Shown here piece after piece: positions 35,080-43,777 of a DNA stretch of 64,000 bases. Made by a program: the position numbers and the translations under genes. Numbering within the stretch: the first letter of the stretch is position 1; each line of letters starts with the position of its first letter. This stretch comes from Pedobacter sp. PAMC26386 (lineage in GTDB: Bacteria; Bacteroidota; Bacteroidia; Sphingobacteriales; Sphingobacteriaceae): the NCBI GenBank assembly GCA_014302835.1, contig CP060294.1, forward strand, positions 4,489,067-4,553,066, written 5' to 3'. The notes under the pieces were generated by a model. That model was not told where the DNA came from. It did no database searches and was given only the letters and a program-made list of their open reading frames with translations.

Positions 35080-36120
35080 ATGATACAAGCCAAAGGATAT
35101 GCATCACAAGATGCTCAAACAGACTTAGCTCCCTGGAATTTTCAACATAGGGATGTCGGACCGCATGACGTCCAAATTGAAATATCATACTGTGGCGTTT
35201 GCCACTCTGACCTGCATCAGATTAAAAACGATTGGTTCCCTGGAATATTTCCAATGGTACCAGGACATGAAATCGTAGGGCGGATTGTTAAAGTAGGTGA
35301 TCATGTGAAAAAATTTAAAGCAGGAGAGCTTGCGGGTGTAGGCTGTATGGTCGATTCTTGCCAAGTTTGCGAAAACTGCAAGGATGGTCTGGAGCAATAT
35401 TGCCTGGAAGGAAGTACCCAGACTTACAATAATAAAGACAGATCAGGAGTACCTACTTATGGGGGCTATTCCAACACAATTGTAGTCCGCGAAGAATTCG
35501 TACTGCACATTTCAGAAAAATTGTCCCTTGCAGCCACAGCACCATTGCTTTGCGCTGGCATCACTACCTATTCACCATTACGCCACTGGAAAGTTGGAAA
35601 AGGCCATAAACTCGCTGTTTTAGGCTTAGGAGGACTAGGTCATATGGGTGTTAAATTTGGTGTTGCTTTCGGCGCTGAAGTAACTGTACTGAGTACATCT
35701 CCTTCAAAAGAAGAAGCAGCCAAGGCATTAGGTGCGCATCACTTTGTGGTGACTACAGACCCAGCACAGCTTGAAGCTGTCAAAGGCTCATTTGACTTTA
35801 TTCTGGATACCGTATCTGCCGTGCACGATATGGACATGTATCTTTCCTTATTGAGAACCAGCGGTACACATATTTGTGTAGGCGTTCCATCTGAAGCCTA
35901 CGCCATTCAACCTTTTTCTTTACTAGGCGGCCGCAAAAGCGTTGCGGGTTCTGGTATTGGAGGTATCGCTGAAACTCAGGAAATGCTGGATTTCTGTGCA
36001 AAACATGATATCGTTTCTGATATTGAATTAATCGACATTAAAGACATTACAGCATCTTACGAGAGAATGGTCAAAGGAGATGTCCGCTATAGGTTTGTTA
36101 TTGATATGGCGACCCTTTAA
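35080..36120 (+). CDS. NAD(P)-dependent zinc alcohol dehydrogenase (CAD/YahK type)
   Basis: 346 residues from ATG 35080 (MIQAKGYASQDA). Medium-chain dehydrogenase with the catalytic zinc site CGVCHSDLHQ (Cys about 39) and GHEIVGRI (His-Glu about 61-62). The structural zinc cysteines are in CQVCENCKDGLEQYC (about 93-107), and the Rossmann motif is GLGGLGHMGVKFG (about 179-191). This resembles YahK/cinnamyl-alcohol-dehydrogenase-type aldehyde reductases that use NADPH; substrate broad. Probably controlled by the upstream AraC regulator. A long hairpin terminator follows. Confidence 0.92.
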   Translation: MIQAKGYASQDAQTDLAPWNFQHRDVGPHDVQIEISYCGVCHSDLHQIKNDWFPGIFPMVPGHEIVGRIVKVGDHVKKFKAGELAGVGCMVDSCQVCENCKDGLEQYCLEGSTQTYNNKDRSGVPTYGGYSNTIVVREEFVLHISEKLSLAATAPLLCAGITTYSPLRHWKVGKGHKLAVLGLGGLGHMGVKFGVAFGAEVTVLSTSPSKEEAAKALGAHHFVVTTDPAQLEAVKGSFDFILDTVSAVHDMDMYLSLLRTSGTHICVGVPSEAYAIQPFSLLGGRKSVAGSGIGGIAETQEMLDFCAKHDIVSDIELIDIKDITASYERMVKGDVRYRFVIDMATL

Positions 36121-36150
36121 TTTTTTCGCGACATCATATTCAATTAAACT

Positions 36151-36198
36151 ATATCAAATAGCCCGAAAAATATCTTTCGGGCTATTTGATATTTTTAA
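36151..36198 (+). terminator. Long perfect hairpin terminator
   Basis: Arms at 36151-36168 and 36175-36192 are 18-base perfect complements (core AGCCCGAAA/TTTCGGGCT) around a 6-nt loop, followed by TTTTTAAG. It lies 31 bases after the alcohol dehydrogenase stop. The core resembles the GAGCCCGATA hairpins at 47679 and 54474. Confidence 0.85.
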
Positions 36199-36444
36199 GT
36201 TCTGCTTTTTGTATAACTGGTTAATTTTAGAGCGACATATAAAGCTCTTCAATCCTTTATCCCCTTGTATACACTAGCAATAATCCCCGTTTTTAAAACC
36301 TCAGAACCCTCCAGTTTTAGATTAAGCTGTTTAATCAATGATGAAAACAATGAGGTTTCCACTGACAACCGGAGTATTAAACCAGTTTGACAAATTAGGT
36401 GTTTCGGTGATTCCACTTATCCCATTTTCTTTATCAATTTTCGC

Positions 36445-36558
36445 TTAATCTTTAAGCGCTTGTGTAGTGAGCACCTTATCGCCCCATAATATGAACATCG
36501 GCCTGCCAACAAAGCCATCAGCCGTTACGGACATTTTCAATACCAACTTTCTCATCAT
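36445..36558 (-). pseudogene. Relic of a dihydrofolate-reductase-family (RibD C-terminal domain) gene
   Basis: The minus-strand frame from ATG 36558 reads MMRKLVLKMSVTADGFVG, the canonical start of YwjB/YyaP-type DHFR-like proteins (usually MRKLVLKMSxSLDGFVGG). It then jumps. The following bases in another frame read WQADVHIMGR, a motif that normally lies tens of residues further on, so an internal deletion plus frameshift has occurred. The open frame stops after 37 codons. Nothing downstream restores the rest of the domain. Confidence 0.65.
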
Positions 36559-36692
36559 TGCTTTTTCACAAAATTATAGTTAGCAAAAGACTTGTTGGGG
36601 TATAAACAAGGCAGCGTTAGGGGGAATTATGAAAAGACACGCCAAATATCTCCGAATTTTCCAATCATTTTGTTCATTTTCTAAACAAATCA

Positions 36693-36721
36693 TTGATTCT
36701 AAATAGAATACATTAACTTTT
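36693..36721 (+). promoter_or_regulatory. Candidate promoter of the ligase-DUF3419 operon
   Basis: TTG (36693-36695), an 18-base spacer and TAACTTTT (36714-36721, 7 of 8 matches to TAnnTTTG) stand 38 bases before the ATG at 36760. Confidence 0.45.
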
Positions 36722-36759
36722 TAACTACATATTTCCTTATAGAAAGATTAACTAATCAT

Positions 36760-38187
36760 ATGATTAACTTTTACAGCTATATACATGCTATACTTGAAAA
36801 AGATGAAAATGAGGAATTGATTTTTTGGCCGGATGCGAATATGAACGAAGCCTCCGGACTGAGCAACAAAGAATTGCTTCAGTACATCTCAAACTACAGA
36901 TATCTACTAAAGCAGTGTGTAAGCCCCGCCGAATCCGTTCTATTGGCAATTCCTTCAAGTATTGCGTCTATCAGTGCCTTATTGGCAATACAAAGCATAG
37001 GAGCAATCCCGGTATTGCCTCCGGCGAAACCCAGCATACAAACATTCTTATCAGTCATTAAAAAGCAAAAAATCAATGTTGTTATCACAAAAAAAAGAAT
37101 CGGCGTACTCCTTTATCTGTATCTCAAACTTGCTGGCATCAAACAACTCTATCTTAGCCATGCAAACAATTACAATACAGTATGGCAACCTGTTTTAGTA
37201 CCGCCCGATCAGCCTGCGCTGATTACCTATAGTTCTGGTACAACAGGCTCTCCCAAAGATATCTATAGGAGCCATCGTGTACTTTCAGCACAGCATCTGC
37301 TTATAAAAAAGCTATTCCCAGCCGATAAAAAGCAGCGAGACTTCCCACTGTTTCCCAACATTATTCTGCATAATCTCGCATCGGGCGTAGCAAGCATTTT
37401 ACCTAACATATCTGGATTTCTTGTAGCTCATCTGAACCCGGCCAAAATAGTAGAACAGTTGCAGGATCAACAAGTTGACACATTAACAGGCAATGTATTT
37501 TACTTTAAAAGTATTATTGATTACCTGAAGAAGCATCCTCGGTTCTTTCCTTCTGTAAAAACACTGTGCGTTGGTGGATCACCCGTTCCTGAAGACCTTA
37601 TTCCTGCTTTAAAAGCATATTTTCCTACTGCTGCACATTACATCATTTATGGATCTTCAGAGGCTGAGCCTATTGCGATAAGAAATGTACAGGGTCTAAT
37701 AGAGAACCCATTGAACGGATACCCTGTAGGAACTCCTTGTGAGGATCTGGATCTGAGAATCAGCAGAACAGTAGATATACAAACACCCCATGGAGTCTAT
37801 CCGGCTGGCGAGATAGAAGTGAGGGGGCGGCATGTAGCAACCCTTAAAAGTGATGGCTGGCTAAGCACCGGCGACATCGGCTATTTAACATCAGAAAACA
37901 ATCTTTACCTAACAGCCAGAATAGGCAATGAGCATGCCTATCAAGGCATACAACATTTCCAGATTGAACATTTATTGGTACTCCGGCCCGGTATTCAGCA
38001 GGCTGCGGCAATAAATGTTGACAATGGTTTCCGCGTATTTATTCAAGGGAAAATCAGCAGCACAGAAGTCAAAAACATTTTAGACGCCAGTTTCCCTCCG
38101 GAAATTATAAAAAACATATGTTTTATCGATAAAATCCCCGTAGATAACAGACATCAGTCAAAAATTTTATATCATAAATTAAAATAA
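36760..38187 (+). CDS. AMP-forming adenylate ligase (ANL superfamily)
   Basis: 475 residues. ATP-binding A3 motif TYSSGTTGSPKDIYRSH (156-172, with the usual G after PK replaced by D). A5-like IYGSSEAEP (296-304), A7 STGDIGYL with D372, and a C-terminal IPVDNRHQSKILYHKL carrying the A10 lysine. Shorter than typical acyl-CoA synthetases (about 520-650 residues). It probably adenylates a carboxylic acid, perhaps a fatty acid, for transfer to an amine, thiol or CoA. Its stop touches the start of the DUF3419 gene (TAA-ATG), so the pair is coupled. First gene of a cluster with GNAT, dikinase-like and prenyltransferase enzymes. Confidence 0.85.
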   Translation: MINFYSYIHAILEKDENEELIFWPDANMNEASGLSNKELLQYISNYRYLLKQCVSPAESVLLAIPSSIASISALLAIQSIGAIPVLPPAKPSIQTFLSVIKKQKINVVITKKRIGVLLYLYLKLAGIKQLYLSHANNYNTVWQPVLVPPDQPALITYSSGTTGSPKDIYRSHRVLSAQHLLIKKLFPADKKQRDFPLFPNIILHNLASGVASILPNISGFLVAHLNPAKIVEQLQDQQVDTLTGNVFYFKSIIDYLKKHPRFFPSVKTLCVGGSPVPEDLIPALKAYFPTAAHYIIYGSSEAEPIAIRNVQGLIENPLNGYPVGTPCEDLDLRISRTVDIQTPHGVYPAGEIEVRGRHVATLKSDGWLSTGDIGYLTSENNLYLTARIGNEHAYQGIQHFQIEHLLVLRPGIQQAAAINVDNGFRVFIQGKISSTEVKNILDASFPPEIIKNICFIDKIPVDNRHQSKILYHKLK

Positions 38188-39273
38188 ATGAAATCGGAGT
38201 TCTACCTGCTTGAGCTTGACCTCATCCGCTATTCCCTGGTTTGGGAAGATAGCCAGACCTTGTATGATATTCTCGAAATTAATCAGAACGACCATTTACT
38301 GGTCATTACCTCGGCGGGTTGCAATGTATTAAATGTGCTGCTCATGGGGCCAGCCAGGGTTACTGCTATTGATCTCAATCCTTTTCAAAATAAACTGTTG
38401 CTCCTGAAAAAGCATATCATCATGAATCACGAGTACGATGTATTTTATGGCATCCTGGGCTTTGCTGGTAAAACGGGGATGAGGGCAGCGAAACAGAAGT
38501 TAATGAATACACTATCAATGGATGAGCGGTCTTTCTGGCTGACTTTTTTTGCGGAACACCAGAATGGTTTATTAAATTCAGGAAAACTGGAAGACTATAT
38601 CACTTCATTCTATGATACCCTGGATCAACAGACACAGGAAAAGTTGCAGCAACTGATTGGCTTTAATGACGTTGCAAAACAATATGATTTCTTTAAAAAA
38701 CAGTTGGATAACAGTAGTTTTAAGTCTTCCTTCATCGCGTATTACAGCGATGAGAACTTACAAAAAGGCCGCGATTCAAAATTATTGAGATATGCCACCG
38801 AGCCCATTGGCCCAACCTTTTACAAACGCCTTTTAACGCAGGTAAGCTCAGCCTTATTACGCACAAACTTCCATTTTCGCTTTTTCTTTTTTGGCCTTCA
38901 AAATCTGCCTGAAGATATTTTACCGCCATGTTATCGCAGGGAAAACTATGCTATTTTAAGACAGCAACTTCATAAAATACAGGTATTAGAGAGCGAAGCC
39001 CTTGACTATCTTTTATCTGAACAGGGTAGTACGGTCACCAAAGCTGCACTTTCCAACATTTTTGAATATATAAGTCCAGAAGAATTTGATCGTACTTGTC
39101 ATAGCTTGATTAAAGATCCCGGACGCAGACTCCGCCTTGTTTTCTGGAATTTACTAAATGGGCAAGGTGAAACCCCTGGAGATTATCGCGGCCATATTAA
39201 ATTTAAAACCAATAAATTATCGTCTAAAAGCAGCTTCTATTTCAAAAATGTAGTCCAGATGGACTTTAATTAA
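38188..39273 (+). CDS. DUF3419/BtaA-like SAM 3-amino-3-carboxypropyl transferase
   Basis: 361 residues. A Rossmann-like SAM pocket reads LLVITSAGCNVLNVLLMGP (37-55) followed by the acidic loop VTAIDLNPFQNKLLLLK (58-74). This is the DUF3419 pattern best known from BtaA, which moves the aminocarboxypropyl group of SAM to diacylglycerol in betaine-lipid synthesis. No BtaB-type trimethylating enzyme is adjacent, so the acceptor or final product may differ. It starts directly after the ligase gene, and its 3' end overlaps the convergent GNAT gene by 8 bp. Confidence 0.82.
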   Translation: MKSEFYLLELDLIRYSLVWEDSQTLYDILEINQNDHLLVITSAGCNVLNVLLMGPARVTAIDLNPFQNKLLLLKKHIIMNHEYDVFYGILGFAGKTGMRAAKQKLMNTLSMDERSFWLTFFAEHQNGLLNSGKLEDYITSFYDTLDQQTQEKLQQLIGFNDVAKQYDFFKKQLDNSSFKSSFIAYYSDENLQKGRDSKLLRYATEPIGPTFYKRLLTQVSSALLRTNFHFRFFFFGLQNLPEDILPPCYRRENYAILRQQLHKIQVLESEALDYLLSEQGSTVTKAALSNIFEYISPEEFDRTCHSLIKDPGRRLRLVFWNLLNGQGETPGDYRGHIKFKTNKLSSKSSFYFKNVVQMDFN

Positions 39274-40336
39274 CCAGGTTTTTCTCATATAAGGCATACC
39301 TTGCCAATTCATATGGAACATGATTTGAAAAATGAACTGAAAAATTATCCGAACGCATCAAACAGAACATCACATCATCATATAATTCTCTAAGCGAAAG
39401 TAAGCCATAGGCTCCTATATAATTCATCAAACCTAACCTTCTGAAGTCGGGATGCACACCTATTGTCTTTGCCAATATGGTTTTATGGAGCAGTTTTGAA
39501 TAATCCCGTGCAAAAGTCGGCTCTTTTACAGTAGGATATAAGGAATGATAATTGGGATGGCACATACTTATGGCTACTAGTCTTCCAGAAGCCCTATCTT
39601 GAAGAATCACTGAACTATGAGGGCATAACTTTGCAGAAAATTTGTAATTATAGATAAGCTTAAACTGATCGAAAGAAATAGGCTTATAAAAAGGATTTTC
39701 GCTAAAGATAGCATCTATCAACCCAAAGATTTCCTTTTCATACCGTTTCCAGTTTTCTGGGGTTAAAGGAATAAAATCAAACGGGATCTTATTGATAGCT
39801 TTTATGAAATTATCTTTATCGACATACAGGCCTGGCAGATCTTCTTTTTTTACTATCCGGCTTTCATAGGTTATTTTTTCTCTAAAATTGACCAGAGCTA
39901 AAAGATCCGGGTAATAAGTTGGATTGACAGGCTCTTTATCAAACATACTCCAACTCGGATGCAGGCCTATGCGCAAACGGTTTTGGTGATAAGTACTGAA
40001 ATTGATCGGCCCGATTAGATTCTCCCTGTTTCTTTCCCGTGCATCAGCCTCTAACAAACGAAATACCTGAACATTCAATTCCGCAGAATTTGTGCTTTCC
40101 CAAAAGCCAAAATAAGCTCCTTTTTCCTGCTTTGGAAATATACCTGCTAACCTGAAATTTTCATGGTCTGTATAGATTACAATATCATGCTGCAGAGCTT
40201 CCATCTCAAAAAGGGTCCTGATTAATTCTGGATCCTCAGCAGGCCTTATAGTACTTCCCTGGTAAATCTTCTCAGAAATCCTAAAAAAGCTATCCGGCAG
40301 TGTACCATCATAAACAAAACGATCGATCTGATTCAT
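39266..40336 (-). CDS. YghO-like GNAT-fold acyltransferase
   Basis: 356 residues, larger than a simple GNAT. The N-terminal half has KGAYFGFWESTNSAELN and NLIGPINFSTYHQNRLRIG (about 90-145). These recall the YghO-type proteins in which GFFxFxxxxD and GPxNxS precede an acetyl-CoA-like domain; C-terminal VHPDFRRLGLMNYIG (about 296-310) is the CoA-loop. The acyl donor and acceptor are unknown. It follows the dikinase-like gene by one base and is the last gene of the minus-strand operon UbiA-dikinase-GNAT. Confidence 0.72.
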   Translation of the reverse strand: MNQIDRFVYDGTLPDSFFRISEKIYQGSTIRPAEDPELIRTLFEMEALQHDIVIYTDHENFRLAGIFPKQEKGAYFGFWESTNSAELNVQVFRLLEADARERNRENLIGPINFSTYHQNRLRIGLHPSWSMFDKEPVNPTYYPDLLALVNFREKITYESRIVKKEDLPGLYVDKDNFIKAINKIPFDFIPLTPENWKRYEKEIFGLIDAIFSENPFYKPISFDQFKLIYNYKFSAKLCPHSSVILQDRASGRLVAISMCHPNYHSLYPTVKEPTFARDYSKLLHKTILAKTIGVHPDFRRLGLMNYIGAYGLLSLRELYDDVMFCLMRSDNFSVHFSNHVPYELARYALYEKNLVN

Positions 40337-40337
40337 A

Positions 40338-42890
40338 TTAAAGCATTTTTATTACACCGCTTGTTCCGTCCATACTAATTCTCTGCCCGGTTTTCAATTT
40401 ATTCGTCAAACCGGAGATATTGATAATAGTGGGAATACCAAATTCTCGGAGTAGTATAACAGAATGGGAAAGTGCTGAACCTTTTTCTATAAGGACTCCT
40501 TTACATGTCGGGAAAAGTGCTACCCAGCCAGGATCGGTACGCAAAGCGCAAACTATTTTTCCGCTAACGTCAAGATTATCCTCAGGTCCTTTAATGATCA
40601 TAATCTCGGCAATGACCTCGCCTGGAACGCAGCCCGTACCATGCAAAACAGCAGGATCATCAACTGGCAGATCAGTTATTTTATTTCGCAAGGGCGGAAC
40701 AACGACACGGGCCGCAACCTCTTCTTTTTTATATTGATCAAATATTTTTTTTCTTTCTTCAATGATTTCATCCGCTTGAAGTTCAGCTTTTTCAAGAAGC
40801 AATGCTTCAATCTCCGACTCCGTCAAATAAAAAACATCCCTTGGATCCTGCAACAAGTTTTTCTGGACAAGTATACTCCCGGCAATTAAAAACAGTGTGC
40901 GGTACATCCCAAATAGGCGGGTTCTCTCTAAACGCATTCCTTCCCTATACTGTATAGCCTTTTGTAATTGGTTCAACGCGGCATAAAGACTTTTCTTGAA
41001 AAAATAAGATTGACTGCACAAGTGATCTTCCAGCTCTTTTTGGGCCGATTGATGCAGGTGAGATAAGGCCTCTATTTGAAAAGTATTTTCAGTAGTGAGA
41101 TAATTGCGCAAATAGCTGTAGAAAATCCGCGGGGATAAACGCATGGTAAGCGTTTCAAGCTTAAGTTCACCAACAGTCCTGTCTCCATAAGTATGAATAA
41201 ATCCTTGTATCTCTTCATAAAACTCCGGAAACTGCTTCTTAACCCGGTCATGAACATCCGGCAGTAGCTGAATAATCAATATTTTCAATTCAGCTCGCTG
41301 CATAGCTTTCACCGCAAGTTTTTGCATTACCAAGGCAGGCTGAGTACTTTCAATTTGTTGATTACCGGCAAAATATCTACTCAAAAAATCTTCCGGTTCT
41401 GCGATCCCCACTTTTATCAGTTTACGTCTAACCTTACCATTCATCATCATCACATAAAAATCATTGACAATAGGTGTAGTCCAGTTTTCAAGCAATTCTT
41501 TATCCAATTGCTTCTGTTCTCCAACCACTTGTTTCCCATCTACCAGGTTATTGCAACGTCTATAAAAATCTCCATAATAATTGGTAAAGTGATCATGGAA
41601 TCTGGCTACATTACTTTTCAGTTTCATGAACGCCCATAGCAGTCTGCCCAGGTTTGAAAGTAGTTCTGGTAATAATTTTAGCTTAGCACCCAGCGTTTTT
41701 TCTGTGTCAGTTATAAAGTCAACAGGTTCTTCCAGTCCCATCATCCGCTCCATATCCTCTTTATTTTGTCTAAAAGAAGGAAGTAATTGCAAGCCCCTGT
41801 ACCAATTATTAATATTGTAATAAATCCTGCCTTTAACCAGTCCGAGGAGGTTATTCAGCACCGGTCTGTAAATTTCAATTGTTTGAGCTGGAATAGAGAG
41901 AAGCTCCATTGTTTGCAAGTAAACAGTAGCGTATACTCTTTGAGCAAAATTAAAAGTTAAAGGAGTGGTTACGCCGCAATAACTCTCCTGAATATTTGAG
42001 TTGTCATATACCACGATGTCAGGGATAGCCTGGGTGATATGTCTCGACTGAACGAAATATAGTTTATCAGCTGATATTACAAATTCAATATCCTGTGGAT
42101 GAGCATTTGTCTTCTCTAGCCGGCTTGAAATAAAGAATAGCTGTTTTAAATGCGCATCGTTAACACAGGGAACATCCTGCTGGTCAATTTTAACGTCCGT
42201 TAATTGGATGCCTTTCTCTTCATCTACCGAACACCGCTTATCTTTATGAGCAATTTTTTCGTGTACAACAGCTCCATCTTTTTTTGAAAGGTAAAATTCA
42301 TCCGCATCCAGCTGGCCGTTTACCAATCCGTCTCCCTGACCCCAGACGGCATGTATGGCCATTTCCTGTGGGTATTGAGGGTAGGTAGAAAAAACTACCC
42401 CACTTGAATCTGCGGTAATCTGTTTTTGTACAATTACTGCAGGCTGTGCATTTTTGGATAGTGCTCTGTGCATTCTGTAAGAAGTAGCCTCTACAGAATA
42501 TGCACTTGCCGCGCACTTAGCAATAGCTTCCAGTATGTCGTCATAGCTACTTATATTAGCATAAGAGCTCATTATACCAGCAAAGGCATCCTGCGCTCCA
42601 TCCTCATCAGCAATAGAAGAGCGAACAATCACACGTTGAGTGGGAAAGTTCCATCCGGATAAAATATGCTCTAGTTTCTGCAGATCCCGATTACTAAGTG
42701 AAAACCGGAGCAATCGATCATGTATGCTTTCAGCACTGGAATTGCGTTGCTGAATGATACCGCTAAAATTCTCAGCAGGCAATACTAAAAAATCAGGTAC
42801 ATTAATCCCCTCATTAATTAATTTGAGCAAGCCCTTCGCTTTTCCCCCTATTGTTGATCCATTTAAATTTTTAACGGGGTATAGAATCAT
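40338..42890 (-). CDS. PEP-synthase-like phosphotransferase (PPDK-N plus mobile His domain)
   Basis: 850 residues. N-terminal PPDK/PEP-synthase ATP-binding domain (1-about 290): GSTIGGKAKGLLKLINEG, VIVRSSIADEDG and QKQITADSSGVVFS, and QDIEFVISADKLYFVQSR closes it. A central helical insert of about 380 residues has no known motif. The C-terminal mobile domain (about 760-850) carries the phosphohistidine in KGSALSHSVILLREFGIPT (H809) and ends in a swivel-type DGTSGVI. There is no PEP/pyruvate TIM-barrel domain, so like rifampin phosphotransferases it probably phosphorylates another substrate with the beta-phosphate of ATP. It overlaps the UbiA-like gene by 4 bp. Confidence 0.82.
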   Translation of the reverse strand: MILYPVKNLNGSTIGGKAKGLLKLINEGINVPDFLVLPAENFSGIIQQRNSSAESIHDRLLRFSLSNRDLQKLEHILSGWNFPTQRVIVRSSIADEDGAQDAFAGIMSSYANISSYDDILEAIAKCAASAYSVEATSYRMHRALSKNAQPAVIVQKQITADSSGVVFSTYPQYPQEMAIHAVWGQGDGLVNGQLDADEFYLSKKDGAVVHEKIAHKDKRCSVDEEKGIQLTDVKIDQQDVPCVNDAHLKQLFFISSRLEKTNAHPQDIEFVISADKLYFVQSRHITQAIPDIVVYDNSNIQESYCGVTTPLTFNFAQRVYATVYLQTMELLSIPAQTIEIYRPVLNNLLGLVKGRIYYNINNWYRGLQLLPSFRQNKEDMERMMGLEEPVDFITDTEKTLGAKLKLLPELLSNLGRLLWAFMKLKSNVARFHDHFTNYYGDFYRRCNNLVDGKQVVGEQKQLDKELLENWTTPIVNDFYVMMMNGKVRRKLIKVGIAEPEDFLSRYFAGNQQIESTQPALVMQKLAVKAMQRAELKILIIQLLPDVHDRVKKQFPEFYEEIQGFIHTYGDRTVGELKLETLTMRLSPRIFYSYLRNYLTTENTFQIEALSHLHQSAQKELEDHLCSQSYFFKKSLYAALNQLQKAIQYREGMRLERTRLFGMYRTLFLIAGSILVQKNLLQDPRDVFYLTESEIEALLLEKAELQADEIIEERKKIFDQYKKEEVAARVVVPPLRNKITDLPVDDPAVLHGTGCVPGEVIAEIMIIKGPEDNLDVSGKIVCALRTDPGWVALFPTCKGVLIEKGSALSHSVILLREFGIPTIINISGLTNKLKTGQRISMDGTSGVIKML

Positions 42891-43777
42891 GACTTAAGCT
42901 GTATTTCTATAATAACTGACACATAACTGATCAGCATAAATAAAGAGACAAATAACTCCGCCACTCTGATCTTTTTTTCCTGCGGTTGCTTCGCCACTAT
43001 GGCATAGATAATACAGGTGAACAGGTATAATAAGCCGATAATGAGGTATGCCCATAGTCTTGATTGTATGCTATAAAGTAAATAGCATTGTACCGCTATA
43101 CCTGCCAACAGGAATAGTAACACACAAGCTATCGAGGTATAATAACCTATCGATTTAGAATAGGAATCAACCATTGGCCTTTCGGCATCCGGAGAGTGGA
43201 TTTTACGCGCAATTTCAAAGCAAAATCCACCAAAAAGGCTTAAGGCTCCTAATAAATATAAGGATGGATGAAAGAGGTCGTGGTTATAAGCAGACCATAC
43301 CCATAACATAATGAGCGGCATAATAAGCATATGTGTGCAAGCATATAAAAACAACCTAGGTTTCAGAAATGAGCTTATAAAGAACTCATAACGCATCAAT
43401 ATACTATAGCTCAATGCTACAACCCAGCAAATTAGGGTGGTTGGTCCACACCAGTAACTCCATATAGGCTCTGCTATCGAAACGACTGCAGACAGGAGAA
43501 ATAGTTGCTTTAAAGAAATTCTGCCTGATTGCAGTACCCTACCGGGATGGTTAATGTTATCAAGCTGCAAATCTTTTACTTCGTCAAACACCCGTAACCT
43601 AAAAAAGAAAGAGATAACAGCAATAACGCCGACCCAGTTTTTATAGCCCGGATTTATATGCTGCACCGAAAAATAAGAGGCAACAGAATAGGCGGTAAAG
43701 AACAAAATTGCAAACAGCAACATGTTAACCGGAGGGAATCGCTCCTTAAAATAGGCCCCTATACTCTTTATATTCAC
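42887..43777 (-). CDS. UbiA-family membrane prenyltransferase
   Basis: 296 residues with about eight to nine membrane helices. The first aspartate motif FDEVKDLQLDNINHPGR (64-80; D65, D69, D73) and a second charged loop FEIARKIHSPDAERPMVDSYSK (about 187-208) bind the prenyl diphosphate through magnesium in UbiA enzymes. It transfers an isoprenoid to an acceptor in the inner membrane; the acceptor is unknown and no menaquinone genes are nearby. First gene of the minus-strand operon; the dikinase-like gene overlaps its stop (ATGA). Confidence 0.85.
   Translation of the reverse strand: MNIKSIGAYFKERFPPVNMLLFAILFFTAYSVASYFSVQHINPGYKNWVGVIAVISFFFRLRVFDEVKDLQLDNINHPGRVLQSGRISLKQLFLLSAVVSIAEPIWSYWCGPTTLICWVVALSYSILMRYEFFISSFLKPRLFLYACTHMLIMPLIMLWVWSAYNHDLFHPSLYLLGALSLFGGFCFEIARKIHSPDAERPMVDSYSKSIGYYTSIACVLLFLLAGIAVQCYLLYSIQSRLWAYLIIGLLYLFTCIIYAIVAKQPQEKKIRVAELFVSLFMLISYVSVIIEIQLKS

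Larger units (their letters stand above)
36199..36759. other. Degenerate intergenic region upstream of the biosynthetic cluster
   Basis: No intact gene. It holds a recognisable relic of a dihydrofolate-reductase-like gene on the minus strand (36445-36558, listed separately), a short plus-strand open stretch (36350-36447, beginning MRFPLTTGVLNQFDK) of uncertain meaning, and at 36693-36721 a plausible promoter for the downstream ligase gene. It looks like eroded former coding DNA at the edge of acquired material. Confidence 0.5.

Noticed and set aside
36350..36447. A 32-codon plus-strand frame (MRFPLTTGV)
   Set aside because: Too short and without a family; retained only as a possible relic in the findings.
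40420..42662. Plus-strand frames opposite the dikinase-like gene
   Set aside because: The minus-strand gene is continuous with ATP-binding and phosphohistidine motifs; the opposite frames are short and overlapping.
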